The notes under the pieces are model-generated. The model was not told where the DNA came from. It did no database searches and saw only the letters and a program-made list of their open reading frames with translations. From Paraburkholderia sp. BCC1885 (GTDB lineage Bacteria; Pseudomonadota; Gammaproteobacteria; Burkholderiales; Burkholderiaceae), in assembly GCF_900996235.1 (NCBI RefSeq), contig NZ_CAAJGM010000208.1, forward strand, positions 434,001-498,000: a stretch of DNA of 64,000 nucleotides. The letters are read 5' to 3'. The position numbers and the translations under genes were made by a program. Shown one piece after another: positions 51,749 through 61,126 of this stretch (the first letter of the stretch is position 1; each line of letters starts with the position of its first letter).

Positions 51749-53992
51749 TCAGATTTTGCGCCCCGCCCGTAATACGCCCGTGACTTCACCGAGCAACGCG
51801 CAGGCACGCTGAATCTGCGCGGCGCTCGACACTTCGACGGTGAACTGCATGAACGCGGCGTTACGGCGCGTCTGCGTCTTCACACCGATCACATTCATCT
51901 TCTCGCGCGCGAACACTTCGGAGATATCGCGCAGCAAGCCCTGGCGATCGGTGGCGTCGATCGTCAGGTCAACCGGGTACACCGAGCGTCCATGGCCGCT
52001 CATCACGTCGGCGGACCATGCGGTTTCCAGCACGCGCTCAGGCGCGCGCTCGGCCATACGCAAAAAGGTCGGGCAATCGCTGCGGTGAATCGACATGCCC
52101 TTGCCGCGCGTGACGAATCCGCTGATGGCATCGGGCGGCGCCGGCCGGCAACAGCGCGCGAGCTGCGTGAGCAGCGCGTCGACCCCGACCACCAGCACGC
52201 CCGTCGACGCGCCATGCGCGACACTCGAGCCGCTGCTGCGCTTCTCGAACTGCTCCGGCGCTTCCACCACCGGCTCGGGCGGCGGCGCATCCTGCAACGC
52301 CTGCTCGACCTGACGCAAGCTGAACTCTTCCTTGCCGACTACCGAGAACAGATCGTCAGTGGTCTTGAAGCCGAGCTTCGCCGCGAGCTGGTCCAGATTC
52401 ACCGAGGTCTTGCCTTCGCGCTGCAAGGTCTTTTCGACCATCGCCCGGCCCGTGGCGATGTTCTCCTGCAACTCGACCGCGTTGAACCACGCGCGCACCT
52501 TTTGCCGTGCGCGCGGACTATGCAGATAGCCAAGCTGCGGATTGAGCCAGTCACGCGAAGGGCCGCCTTCCTTCACCGAGACGATCTCGACTGTCTGGCC
52601 GTTCTGCAACTGCGTGTTGAGCGGCACCATCGCGCCATCCACGCGCGCGCCGCGACAACGATGCCCCAGCTCGCTATGCAGGTGATACGCGAAGTCAACC
52701 GGGGTCGCGCCTTGCGGCAACGGGATCACACGCGCCTGCGGCGTCAGCACGTAAATGTGGTCGTCGTCGAAGGTGGCCTGGCGCAGTTGCTCCCAGGGTT
52801 GCGCGGCGCGCTTTTCGCCGTGCTCGCCTTCGGACACGTCGTCCTTCCATGCGAGCAACTGACGCAACCAGGCAATCTTCTCGTCGTACTTCTCGCTCGC
52901 GGTGACCTGGCCGCCATAACCGCGCGTGCCGGCCTCCTTGTAGCGCCAGTGGGCCGCCACGCCATACTCCGCGAACTGATGCATCTCCTGGGTGCGGATC
53001 TGCACTTCGAAGGCGCGGCCATCGTCGCCGATCACCACCGTATGCAGCGATTTATAGCCGTTCGGCTTGGGCCGCGAGATGTAGTCGTCGAACTCCTTCG
53101 GCACCGGCTGCCACAGGTTGTGCACGATGCCGAGCACTGTGTAGCAATCCTTGATATCCGGCACGATCACGCGAAATGCGCGCACGTCGTACAGTTCGGC
53201 GAAGTCCAGTTCCTTGCCGCGCATCTTGCGCCAGATGCTGTAGATATGCTTTGGCCGCCCGCTGACTTCCGCGCGAATATTCGCCGCGGACAGTTCCTGC
53301 TGCAGCCGCGCGATAGCCCCCGCGACATAGGTCTCGCGCTCGACGCGCTTCTCGTCGAGCAGCTTGGCGATGCGCTTGTAGGTGGCCGGTTCTTCGAAGC
53401 GCAACGCGAGATCTTCGAGCTCCCACTTCAGTTGCCAGATACCGAGACGGTTCGCGAGCGGCGCGTAGATATCGAGCGTCTCGCGCGCCACGTCCGGCGA
53501 AGGCGTGACTTTCGCCGCCGCGTAATAACGCATGGATTGCAGCCGCGAGGCGAGCCGGATCAGCACGACGCGGATGTCCTGCGCGAATGCCAGCAACATC
53601 TTGCGCAGCGCTTCGACCTGCGCGCGGCGCGCCGCCTGGGCGTCGCGCCCGGCTTCGGGAATCGCATTCTGCGCAGCCCGCAAACTCACGGTGCCAAGCC
53701 GCAGCAATTTGCGCACGTCGCTGACGAGCTGTGCGACCTCTTCGCCGAAATTATCCGCAATCACCTGCTCGGGGTCTTGCAGATGCGGTGTCAGCGCAAA
53801 CAAGGCCGCCGCCAGCACCGCCGCCGGGTCGACATTGAGCGTGCGCATGATCGCCGCCGTCCCCGCTGCGTGATCCGCCAGCAACTCGCCCGAGGACAGA
53901 CGCACCTCGCCCGCGTGCTCCCGCACGAACGCCATTGCCTCTTCGAAAGAAGGCAGCGGGACGGGCGTAGTCGTAACGGTATCGGTATTCAT
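51749..53992 (-). CDS. relA: (p)ppGpp synthetase RelA
   Basis: This is a 747-residue long RSH protein with a degenerate hydrolase domain (about 30-180), a synthetase domain (RPKHIYSIWRKM, YDVRAFRVI, KPNGYKSLHTVV), a TGS domain near 400-460 and a C-terminal ACT domain. In the hydrolase domain the His-Asp pair is replaced (AALFALTPH where SpoT has an HD), so it is the synthesis-only enzyme that responds to uncharged tRNA on the ribosome. It is upstream of tRNA-Val and thrS on the same strand. Confidence 0.96.
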   Translation of the reverse strand: MNTDTVTTTPVPLPSFEEAMAFVREHAGEVRLSSGELLADHAAGTAAIMRTLNVDPAAVLAAALFALTPHLQDPEQVIADNFGEEVAQLVSDVRKLLRLGTVSLRAAQNAIPEAGRDAQAARRAQVEALRKMLLAFAQDIRVVLIRLASRLQSMRYYAAAKVTPSPDVARETLDIYAPLANRLGIWQLKWELEDLALRFEEPATYKRIAKLLDEKRVERETYVAGAIARLQQELSAANIRAEVSGRPKHIYSIWRKMRGKELDFAELYDVRAFRVIVPDIKDCYTVLGIVHNLWQPVPKEFDDYISRPKPNGYKSLHTVVIGDDGRAFEVQIRTQEMHQFAEYGVAAHWRYKEAGTRGYGGQVTASEKYDEKIAWLRQLLAWKDDVSEGEHGEKRAAQPWEQLRQATFDDDHIYVLTPQARVIPLPQGATPVDFAYHLHSELGHRCRGARVDGAMVPLNTQLQNGQTVEIVSVKEGGPSRDWLNPQLGYLHSPRARQKVRAWFNAVELQENIATGRAMVEKTLQREGKTSVNLDQLAAKLGFKTTDDLFSVVGKEEFSLRQVEQALQDAPPPEPVVEAPEQFEKRSSGSSVAHGASTGVLVVGVDALLTQLARCCRPAPPDAISGFVTRGKGMSIHRSDCPTFLRMAERAPERVLETAWSADVMSGHGRSVYPVDLTIDATDRQGLLRDISEVFAREKMNVIGVKTQTRRNAAFMQFTVEVSSAAQIQRACALLGEVTGVLRAGRKI

Positions 53993-54055
53993 GGTGCGGC
54001 GGGCCGCCGGGCCAGACGGATCAACTGGGATTCAGCAACGGGGTGGGACGCGGAC

Positions 54056-54409
54056 TTAGCTACGCTGCGCAGCCACGACCACGATTTCGACGAGGCACTT
54101 CGGGTTCGCGAGCTTCGCTTCGACCGTCGCGCGCGGCGGCGTAGCGCCCTGCGCAACCCATTCGTCCCACACGGCATTCATGCCGGGGAAATGGATCATG
54201 TCGGCGATGTAGATTTGCACCGACAACAGCAGCGACTTGTCGCTGTCCACTTCCGCCAGCAGGCGGTCGATATGGCCGAGCACTTCACGCGTCTGACCGG
54301 TGATGTCCTGATCCGCGTCCTCGGCAATCTGACCGGCGAGATACACGGTGCCGTTATGCACGGCGATTTCGGAGAGCCGCTTGCCGACGTGGTGACGAAT
54401 GACTGCCAT
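54056..54409 (-). CDS. RidA-family protein
   Basis: This 117-residue protein of the YjgF/RidA family starts MAVIRHHVGKRLSEIAVHNGTVYLAGQIAED. The arginine that binds the substrate carboxylate is in PPRATVEAKL, so imine/enamine deaminase activity is plausible. AGGAA precedes the ATG at 54409. It lies between an alpha/beta hydrolase gene and relA on the same strand, with gaps of 90 and 63 bp. Confidence 0.92.
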   Translation of the reverse strand: MAVIRHHVGKRLSEIAVHNGTVYLAGQIAEDADQDITGQTREVLGHIDRLLAEVDSDKSLLLSVQIYIADMIHFPGMNAVWDEWVAQGATPPRATVEAKLANPKCLVEIVVVAAQRS

Positions 54410-54499
54410 GACGATTCCTGATGATGGTGAAAGTTGATCGAAAATCCATTGCGCATCGCGCCCCGATCCGATGAAAGGGATGCGCCGCACAGCCTCACA

Positions 54500-55420
54500 T
54501 TATGACGCCTCGCCGGCCGCGCCGATGAAGAAGCGGCGTGCAATCCCGATCTGCTCGTCGCTCACAAACGCAGGCGCATGACCCACGCCGGGAATTTCCA
54601 CACTCGACACCGCGTTGCCCAGCGCCACCATCTTTTCAACCGTCTCGCGCGACAGCAAGTCGGATTGCGCGCCGCGCACCACCAGCACCGGCGATTGCAT
54701 CGCCTTCAGTGCGCCCCACAGCGCGACCTCACCGGCGGCGGCCTGTTCTTCCGTCGTCGCGGCAAACGGCACGGCAATGCGCGGGTCATAACGGAAATAC
54801 CAGGCTCCGTCGCGCTCATGCAGAAGCGGCGTGTTGATCTCGCGCCATTCCTCCGATGTCAGCGGGCCGAACGATTGCGCCAGCATGGCGGCGTAATCGA
54901 CACCCTGCTGCAAAGTTTCGAACTGCACCGGCTTGCCGAGATATTCGCCGATCCGACTCACGGCGACGAGTTCGAGATGCGGCCCGATATCGTTCAGCAG
55001 CATCTTCCGGATCGGCGAATCCGGCAGGCCGCCAAGCCCTAGTCCGATCAGACCGCCCATCGACGTGCCGAACCAGTCCACCTTTTCCACGTCGAGCCGC
55101 GCGATCAGCGTGACCATATCCGCCACATACTGCGGCACCGTATAGAAGTTGGGGACGTTCAACCAGGATGAAAGACCGCGGCCGGCCACATCCGGGCAGA
55201 TCACCCGGTAGGTGTCCGCAAAATTCGCCGCCAGTCGGTCGAAATCGCGCCCCGAACGCGTCAGGCCATGCACGCACAACAGCACGCGCGGATTGGCCGG
55301 ATCGCCCCATTCGGTGTAGGCAATGCGATGCAGACCGCCCGGGCTCGCACACTGCACGAAACGTTGACGTGGCGTGGCCGTGCCGGCGGCAGGACGCAAA
55401 GCGGGAGACGTGACGGTCAT
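54500..55420 (-). CDS. Alpha/beta hydrolase
   Basis: This 306-residue cytoplasmic hydrolase has the oxyanion region LLCVHGLTRSGRDFD, the nucleophile elbow WFGTSMGGLIG, and the catalytic His in GVGHAPAF; an acidic residue follows VLVVRGAQSDLL. This is the common esterase/lactonase-like form; no substrate can be assigned. AAGGAAA precedes the ATG at 55420. A longer in-frame start at 55582 lies in the terminator of scoAB and is rejected. Confidence 0.9.
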   Translation of the reverse strand: MTVTSPALRPAAGTATPRQRFVQCASPGGLHRIAYTEWGDPANPRVLLCVHGLTRSGRDFDRLAANFADTYRVICPDVAGRGLSSWLNVPNFYTVPQYVADMVTLIARLDVEKVDWFGTSMGGLIGLGLGGLPDSPIRKMLLNDIGPHLELVAVSRIGEYLGKPVQFETLQQGVDYAAMLAQSFGPLTSEEWREINTPLLHERDGAWYFRYDPRIAVPFAATTEEQAAAGEVALWGALKAMQSPVLVVRGAQSDLLSRETVEKMVALGNAVSSVEIPGVGHAPAFVSDEQIGIARRFFIGAAGEAS

Positions 55421-55533
55421 CGGATTTTCCTTGGCATGCGCGAAAGAGTGATGACGATTGTAAACCGCTTTACCGCGCTGCAAAGATTGGCCAGATGGCA
55501 TAGGCCAATGCACCGATAGACAAAACCCGCCGC

Positions 55534-55577
55534 AAAAAAACAAAGCGGGCGAAGACCCGATCAGTCCCGCCCGCTTC
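55534..55577 (-). terminator. Terminator of scoAB
   Basis: On the minus strand AAGCGGGCG and CGCCCGCTT form a nine-base stem around a loop of about sixteen bases, followed by TTTGTTTTTTT, about 85 bp after the scoB stop. Confidence 0.8.
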
Positions 55578-55660
55578 GTCATCTACGCCTTCAGCCATTC
55601 AGCGCCAAATATCGGACCGCGCCGCCTCGCTCAAATGCGCATCACAGCACCACCGTCCAA

Positions 55661-56302
55661 TCAGTTCACCGCGCTCACATCCAGCGGCGCGCCGGTCTTG
55701 GCCTTGATCTCATCCACCGTGACGCCCGGCGCCAGTTCGGTCAGTTTCAGGCCATCCGCCGTCACTTCGATCACACCGAGATCCGTGATGATCTGATCCA
55801 CCACGCCCACGCCCGTCAGCGGCAAGGTGCATTCTCCGAGAATCTTGTGCTGGTCGCCCTTTGCGACGTGCTCCATCAGCACCACGACGCGCTTGACGCC
55901 CGCCACCAGATCCATCGCGCCGCCCATGCCCTTGATCATCTTGCCGGGGATCATCCAGTTGGCCAGATCGCCGTTCTTGCTGATCTGCATTGCGCCGAGG
56001 ATGGCCAGGTTGATATGGCCGCCGCGAATCATCGCGAACGAGTCGGCCGAGGAGAAAATCGACGAACCCGGCAACGTGGTCACCGTCTGCTTGCCGGCGT
56101 TGATGAGATCCGCGTCGACTTCCTCTTCGGTCGGCGACGGGCCGATGCCGAGCAGGCCGTTTTCCGACTGCAGCCACACTTCGACACCCGCCGGCACATG
56201 GTTCGCCACCAGCGTCGGCAAGCCGATGCCGAGGTTCACGTAGAAGCCGTCCTGCAATTCCTTCGCCGCGCGCGCGGCCATTTCGTCACGAGTCCATGCC
56301 AT
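55661..56302 (-). CDS. scoB: Succinyl-CoA:3-ketoacid CoA-transferase subunit B
   Basis: This 213-residue subunit begins MAWTRDEMAARAAKELQDG. The catalytic glutamate that carries CoA is E47 in LQSENGLLG. With ScoA it transfers CoA from succinyl-CoA to acetoacetate or a related 3-keto acid; 3-oxoadipate CoA-transferase is the nearest alternative. The start follows AAGGAG and lies two bases after the scoA stop. The naming follows the N-terminal sequence and standard scoAB order. Confidence 0.9.
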   Translation of the reverse strand: MAWTRDEMAARAAKELQDGFYVNLGIGLPTLVANHVPAGVEVWLQSENGLLGIGPSPTEEEVDADLINAGKQTVTTLPGSSIFSSADSFAMIRGGHINLAILGAMQISKNGDLANWMIPGKMIKGMGGAMDLVAGVKRVVVLMEHVAKGDQHKILGECTLPLTGVGVVDQIITDLGVIEVTADGLKLTELAPGVTVDEIKAKTGAPLDVSAVN

Positions 56303-56304
56303 GA

Positions 56305-57009
56305 TTACGCTCCTTTCGCGCGGACAATGCGTTGTTCGATGCGTTTCTCCGGATGCGCATTGAGCACGATGCGCTGCACGAAGATGCCCGGCGTATGGAT
56401 GGCGTCCGGATCGAGCTCGCCCACTTCCACGATTTCCTCGACTTCCGCCACGGTGATCTTGCCCGCCATCGCGCACATCGGATTGAAGTTGCGCGCGGTG
56501 CGGCGATAGATCAGGTTGCCCGACTTGTCGGCCTTCCACGCCTTGACGAGCGCCACATCCGCCGTCAGCGAATGTTCCAGCACGTAATGGTTCTCGCCGA
56601 ACTGGCGGGTTTCCTTGCCCTCGGCGATCAGCGTGCCGTAGCCGGTGTTGGTGAAGAACGCGGGGATGCCCGAGCCGCCCGCGCGCAGCTTCTCGGCGAG
56701 CGTGCCTTGCGGCGTGAATTCGAGCTCGAGTTCGCCGGCCAGATACTGGCGCTCGAACTCCTTGTTTTCGCCCACATACGACGAGATCATCTTCTTGACC
56801 TGGCGTGTTTCGAGCAGCAGGCCGAGGCCGAAACCGTCGACGCCCGCGTTGTTGCTGATGCAGGTGATGCCTTTGACGCCCGAATCGCGCAGCGCCGCGA
56901 TCAGCGCCTCGGGGATGCCGCACAGGCCAAAGCCGCCGACGGCGAACGTCTGGCCGTCCTTGACGATGTCCTTGAGCGCGGTAGCCGCGTCTGGATAGAC
57001 CTTGTTCAT
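56305..57009 (-). CDS. scoA: Succinyl-CoA:3-ketoacid CoA-transferase subunit A
   Basis: This 234-residue subunit, MNKVYPDAATALKDIVKDGQTFAVGGFGLCGIPE, has the glycine-rich CoA-site loop and NAGVDGFGLGLLL. It is cotranscribed with scoB and divergent from a PAS-LuxR regulator gene across 287 bp, which suggests local control. The upstream in-frame extension to 57306 overlaps that promoter region and is rejected. Confidence 0.91.
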   Translation of the reverse strand: MNKVYPDAATALKDIVKDGQTFAVGGFGLCGIPEALIAALRDSGVKGITCISNNAGVDGFGLGLLLETRQVKKMISSYVGENKEFERQYLAGELELEFTPQGTLAEKLRAGGSGIPAFFTNTGYGTLIAEGKETRQFGENHYVLEHSLTADVALVKAWKADKSGNLIYRRTARNFNPMCAMAGKITVAEVEEIVEVGELDPDAIHTPGIFVQRIVLNAHPEKRIEQRIVRAKGA

Positions 57010-57296
57010 CAGTGTGTCCCTTCCTTTATGGAAATCCGCAATCCGGTACGCCGGCCGCCGGATCGGTGCGATACGGTGCAATATGGGGCGACGCGCGGCA
57101 GCGCCCGACGCGGCCTGAACCCAGTACCTCATTCTAGCGATGCGCGGCCGGCCGTGTGTCGAGATCGGACCGTATGTTCGTGCTGCCGTCGCCCGCGGCC
57201 TCGCAATCCTGCGATTTGCCCGAAAGGGTACGATGCCCGCGCCATACGGCACAATACGCAAAAATACATAAGTGATTGTCCGCTTTCGCACCTTCC

Positions 57297-57842
57297 ATGC
57301 CCGCACTGGACTACCAAACCGCCTTCCATCTCGCGCCCATCGGCCTCGTGCTGTCGCGCGAACGCTTTATCGAGGACTGCAACGACCAGTTGGCGTCGAT
57401 CTTCGGCTGTCCGCGCGAGTCGCTGCTCGGACAGTCGTTTCAGGTGCTGTATCCGTCGGCGGACGAATTCGAGCGGATCGGCGAGCGCATTCCTCCCATC
57501 ATGACCGCGCAAGGCAGCTACGCCGACGACCGCATCATGCGGCGCGCCAACGGGGAGCTGTTCTGGTGCCACGTGACGGGCCGCTCGCTCGAACGCGCGG
57601 CGCCGCATGCCGCGGGCGTCTGGACTTTCGAGGACCTGAGCGCAACGCGCCGGGTCGCCATCGAACTGACGCCGCGCGAGCGGGAAATTGCCGCGCAACT
57701 CGTGACGGGCAAAACCAGCAAGCAGATCGGCCGGATTCTGGCCATCAGTTCGCGCACGGTGGACGTCTACCGCGCGCGGCTGATGCGCAAGTACGACACA
57801 GGCAATGCGACCGAGCTGCTGCAGCGGCTGCTCGGGCATTGA
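57297..57842 (+). CDS. PAS-LuxR regulator divergent from scoAB
   Basis: This 181-residue protein has an N-terminal PAS domain (residues about 8-115, with NDQLASIFGCPRESLLG and GELFWCHVTGRSL) joined to a LuxR/FixJ-type helix-turn-helix (LTPREREIAAQLVTGKTSKQIGRILAISSRTVDVYRARLMRKY). It has no receiver domain or signal peptide, so it probably senses a small molecule or redox cue directly. The ATG at 57297 has a poor ribosome-binding site; TTG at 57276 is another option. It is the likely regulator of scoAB. Confidence 0.85.
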   Translation: MPALDYQTAFHLAPIGLVLSRERFIEDCNDQLASIFGCPRESLLGQSFQVLYPSADEFERIGERIPPIMTAQGSYADDRIMRRANGELFWCHVTGRSLERAAPHAAGVWTFEDLSATRRVAIELTPREREIAAQLVTGKTSKQIGRILAISSRTVDVYRARLMRKYDTGNATELLQRLLGH

Positions 57843-57927
57843 CGGATGGTTTTTCTGGACGGGGACGGCGAGCGCCGCCCTGCATGAAACCGGAGCAACC
57901 GCAGAGGTCCAACTCCGGCCAACCGCT

Positions 57928-58359
57928 TCAGGCGGCCCTGACAAGCACCGCGTTTTCGATGGTCGAGCGCAGCAGATCTGGAATCGGCACCGACTTGCCG
58001 GCTGCGTAATCGATCCACACGCAACGGGCCGACCCGCGCGCATAGAGGCTCGAAGGATCGTCGGCGCGCGTCAGTTCGAAAGCAGTGTCGAAGCTGCTGC
58101 GGCCCGGCGCGCCGACCGACATCCGGCCGATCACATCGCCCGGATAATGGAGCTGCTTGAGAAAATCCATCGACGCATTGACGATCACAGGTCCCTGCCC
58201 TTGGGCATTGCCGCCGGCAATGCCGAGCTGCTCGAACCAGGAAATCCGCACCTGTTCCATGTATCGAAAATAGACCGTGTTGTTCACATGGCCGAATGCA
58301 TCCATGTCGCCCCAACGGATCGCCATGGACATCTCAAAAACGGGGTGATATTCGCTCAT
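57928..58359 (-). CDS. Acyl-CoA thioesterase (hotdog fold, 4HBT type)
   Basis: This 143-residue single-domain thioesterase has the family motif WGDMDAFGHVNNTVYFRYMEQ, with D20 as the expected catalytic Asp. It resembles YbgC/FadM-type thioesterases that hydrolyse acyl-CoA. It is 54 bp upstream of nothing on its own strand (the SDR gene lies before it on the same strand, ending at 58414), so SDR and thioesterase may form a two-gene unit. Confidence 0.88.
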   Translation of the reverse strand: MSEYHPVFEMSMAIRWGDMDAFGHVNNTVYFRYMEQVRISWFEQLGIAGGNAQGQGPVIVNASMDFLKQLHYPGDVIGRMSVGAPGRSSFDTAFELTRADDPSSLYARGSARCVWIDYAAGKSVPIPDLLRSTIENAVLVRAA

Positions 58360-58413
58360 CGTACTTCTTCAACAGGTTGAAACAGGAATGGCCGTGGGCC
58401 TGAATTCTTGAAC

Positions 58414-59190
58414 TCAGGACAGCCCGAAGCCGTCGTCGGCGGCGATGATCGCGCCGTTGATGAACTGCGATTCGTCGGCGGCGAGCAGCAGCAGCAAGCC
58501 GTCCAGATCTTCCGGCTGGCCGACGCGATGGCGCGGCAGCATGGAAACCAGCTTTTGCCCCTGGTCCGTCGACCAGTGATGGTGATTGATCTCAGTGTCG
58601 ATGTAGCCTGGGCAGATCGCGTTCACATTGATGCCGTGGCGCCCCCATTCCTGCGCCATCGCTTTCGTCATATGAACCACGGCGGCCTTGCTCATCGAGT
58701 AAAGCCCGATCTGCGGCAGCACGCGCAAGCCGGCCACGGAGGCAATATTGATGATCCGGTACGACGGCTTTTGACCGCCGTTGCCGCGCATGATCATGCG
58801 TTTGGCGACTTCCTGCGCCACAAAAAAGGCGCCGCGAGTGTTGGTGTCGAAGACGTATTCGAAGTCGGCCGGCGTGACTTCCGAGAGCTTTTGCGTGGTC
58901 GATACGCCCGAGTTATTCACGAGAATATCGATCGTGCCGGCTTCCGTCTCGGCATGCGCCACCGCCGATTTGATGCTCTGGTAATCCGTGACGTCCAGAG
59001 AAACGACGTGTGCCGCGCCGCCGGATGCCTCGATTTCGGCCCGCAATTCCTTCAGGCGTTCGGTGCGGCGGCTAGCCAGCACAACCTTCGCGCCGGCCTG
59101 CGACAGCACCTGAGCGAAGCGCTTGCCGAGCCCGCTCGAGGCGCCCGTGATCAGCGCGACCTTGCCTTCCAGATTGATCGAACGGCCCAT
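58414..59190 (-). CDS. Short-chain dehydrogenase/reductase
   Basis: This is a 258-residue classical SDR with TGASSGLG (cofactor), NNSG, Ser in INIASVAG and the catalytic YSMSK. The start at 59190 gives the usual N terminus MGRSINLEGKVALITG. It probably acts on a hydroxyacyl or similar substrate; the thioesterase gene downstream on the same strand hints at acyl-CoA metabolism, and the ETF dehydrogenase gene is divergent. Confidence 0.9.
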   Translation of the reverse strand: MGRSINLEGKVALITGASSGLGKRFAQVLSQAGAKVVLASRRTERLKELRAEIEASGGAAHVVSLDVTDYQSIKSAVAHAETEAGTIDILVNNSGVSTTQKLSEVTPADFEYVFDTNTRGAFFVAQEVAKRMIMRGNGGQKPSYRIINIASVAGLRVLPQIGLYSMSKAAVVHMTKAMAQEWGRHGINVNAICPGYIDTEINHHHWSTDQGQKLVSMLPRHRVGQPEDLDGLLLLLAADESQFINGAIIAADDGFGLS

Positions 59191-59387
59191 TGTCGTTACC
59201 TTGTTCGGTTGGGTTAGAGGCGCGGCGAGGCCGCGAAGGCTCAGGGATCCCCGAGTTTTACCCGGGCGATACCGTAGCATATAAATAGAACGATCGTGCT
59301 AATCTTTGTACATTGGGTTGCGGCGCCGGAGTCGTTCGCCCACAATACGAACCCGAAAAAAGCATTCTAACGGTAAGAGGAGCATCA

Positions 59388-61061
59388 ATGACCCCCGCAA
59401 GTCTCATTGAGCAGTACGGCCCGCGCGAGTCGATGGAATACGACGTGGTGGTGGTCGGCGGCGGCCCCGCCGGCCTGTCCGCGGCGATCCGCCTGAAGCA
59501 GCTGGCAGCGGAACAAGGCGTCGAAATCGGCGTCTGCGTACTGGAAAAGGGCTCGGAGATCGGGGCGCACATCCTCTCCGGCGCGGTCATGGACCCCCGC
59601 GCGCTTAACGAACTGATCCCGGACTGGAAGGAAAAAGGCGCGCCGCTGACCGTGGACGTGACCGAAGACCGCTTCCTGTTCCTCTCGGAAACGGGCGCGA
59701 AGAGCGTGCCGAACTGGGCGCTGCCGGATAACTTCAAGAATCACGGCAATTACGTGGTCAGCCTCGCCAACGTGACGCGCTGGCTCGGCCAGCAGGCCGA
59801 GGCGCTCGGCGTGGAAATTTTCCCGGGCTTCCCGGCCGCCGAAATCCTCTATAACGACGACGGCTCGGTGAAGGGCGTCGCCACCGGCAATCTGGGCATC
59901 GGCAAGGACGGCCAGCCTACCGAGAATTTCCAGCTCGGCATGGAACTGCACGCCAAATACACGCTGTTCTGCGAAGGCGCGCGCGGACATCTCGGCCGCC
60001 AGCTCAACGACAAATTCAAGCTGCGCGACGGCGTCGACCCGCAGGTCTACGGCATCGGCATCAAGGAACTGTGGGAGATCGATCCCGCGAAGCACAAGCC
60101 GGGTCTGGTGATCCACACGGCCGGCTGGCCGCTGGAGAACGACACCTACGGCGGCTCGTTCCTCTACCACATGGACAACAACCAGGTGATGGTCGGCTTC
60201 GTGGTGGGCCTCGGCTATACCAATCCGTACCTGTCGCCGTTCGAGGAATTCCAGCGCTACAAGACGCATCCGTCGATCCGCGCCTTCCTCGAAGGCGGCA
60301 AGCGCGTGTCGTATGGCGCACGTGCGATTACCGCCGGCGGCCTGATGTCGCTGCCGAAGCTGGTGTTCCCGGGCGGCGCGCTGGTCGGCGACGACGCGGG
60401 CTTCCTGAACGCGTCGCGCATCAAGGGCTCGCACGCGGCAATCAAGACCGGCATGCTGGCCGCCGACGCCGCCTTCGCCGCCGTGCAGGCAGGACGCCAG
60501 GCCGACGAACTCACGGCGTATCCCGAAGCCTTCAAGACCTCGTGGCTGCATGCCGAGTTGTATCGCGCGCGCAACTTCAAGCAGTGGATGAGCAAGGGCC
60601 TGTACCTCGGCACGCTGATGGTGGGCCTCGAACAGAAGCTGCTAGGCGGCAACGTGCCGTGGACGCTGCATCACCAGCATTCGGATCACGAGATGTTGAA
60701 GCCGGCCTCGCAGTGCAAGCCGATCGTGTATCCGAAGCCGGACGGCAAGCTGACCTTCGACCGGTTGTCTTCCGTGTTCATCTCGAACACCAATCACGAA
60801 GAAAACCAGCCGGCTCACCTGACGTTAAAGGACGCAAGCGTGCCGGTGGACGTCAACCTGCACACCTACGCCGGCCCGGAAGCGCGCTACTGCCCGGCGG
60901 CCGTGTACGAGTTCGTGAAGAACGACGACGGCAACGAACGTCTGGTCATCAACGCGCAGAACTGCGTGCACTGCAAGACCTGCGATATCAAGGATCCGAC
61001 GCAGAATATCGTGTGGGTCACGCCTGAGGGCGGCGGCGGCCCGAACTATCCGAATATGTGA
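59388..61061 (+). CDS. Electron-transfer flavoprotein:ubiquinone oxidoreductase
   Basis: This 557-residue inner-membrane flavoprotein passes electrons from acyl-CoA and amino-acid dehydrogenases, via ETF, to ubiquinone. The FAD site is GGGPAG at residues 24-29. The four cysteines of the [4Fe-4S] cluster are C502, C526, C529 and C532 (YCPAAVYEF; NCVHCKTCDIKDP). AGAGGAG precedes the ATG at 59388. The gene stands alone; the ETF subunits are not in the window. Confidence 0.97.
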   Translation: MTPASLIEQYGPRESMEYDVVVVGGGPAGLSAAIRLKQLAAEQGVEIGVCVLEKGSEIGAHILSGAVMDPRALNELIPDWKEKGAPLTVDVTEDRFLFLSETGAKSVPNWALPDNFKNHGNYVVSLANVTRWLGQQAEALGVEIFPGFPAAEILYNDDGSVKGVATGNLGIGKDGQPTENFQLGMELHAKYTLFCEGARGHLGRQLNDKFKLRDGVDPQVYGIGIKELWEIDPAKHKPGLVIHTAGWPLENDTYGGSFLYHMDNNQVMVGFVVGLGYTNPYLSPFEEFQRYKTHPSIRAFLEGGKRVSYGARAITAGGLMSLPKLVFPGGALVGDDAGFLNASRIKGSHAAIKTGMLAADAAFAAVQAGRQADELTAYPEAFKTSWLHAELYRARNFKQWMSKGLYLGTLMVGLEQKLLGGNVPWTLHHQHSDHEMLKPASQCKPIVYPKPDGKLTFDRLSSVFISNTNHEENQPAHLTLKDASVPVDVNLHTYAGPEARYCPAAVYEFVKNDDGNERLVINAQNCVHCKTCDIKDPTQNIVWVTPEGGGGPNYPNM

Positions 61062-61126
61062 CGCGGCGTAAAGCGCATGGCGGGCCGTGCGCTCAGCGCC
61101 TGCTCAGTGCCGGACTCATAGCTTGA

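Noticed and set aside
51992..54421. 809-codon plus-strand frame opposite relA
   Set aside because: Same reasoning: the opposite strand encodes full-length RelA with all motifs; the shadow has no domains or ribosome-binding site.
55661..56923. A single 420-residue ScoAB-like fusion on the minus strand
   Set aside because: The first 200 residues are an out-of-frame reading of scoA; the real scoB starts at 56302 after its own ribosome-binding site.
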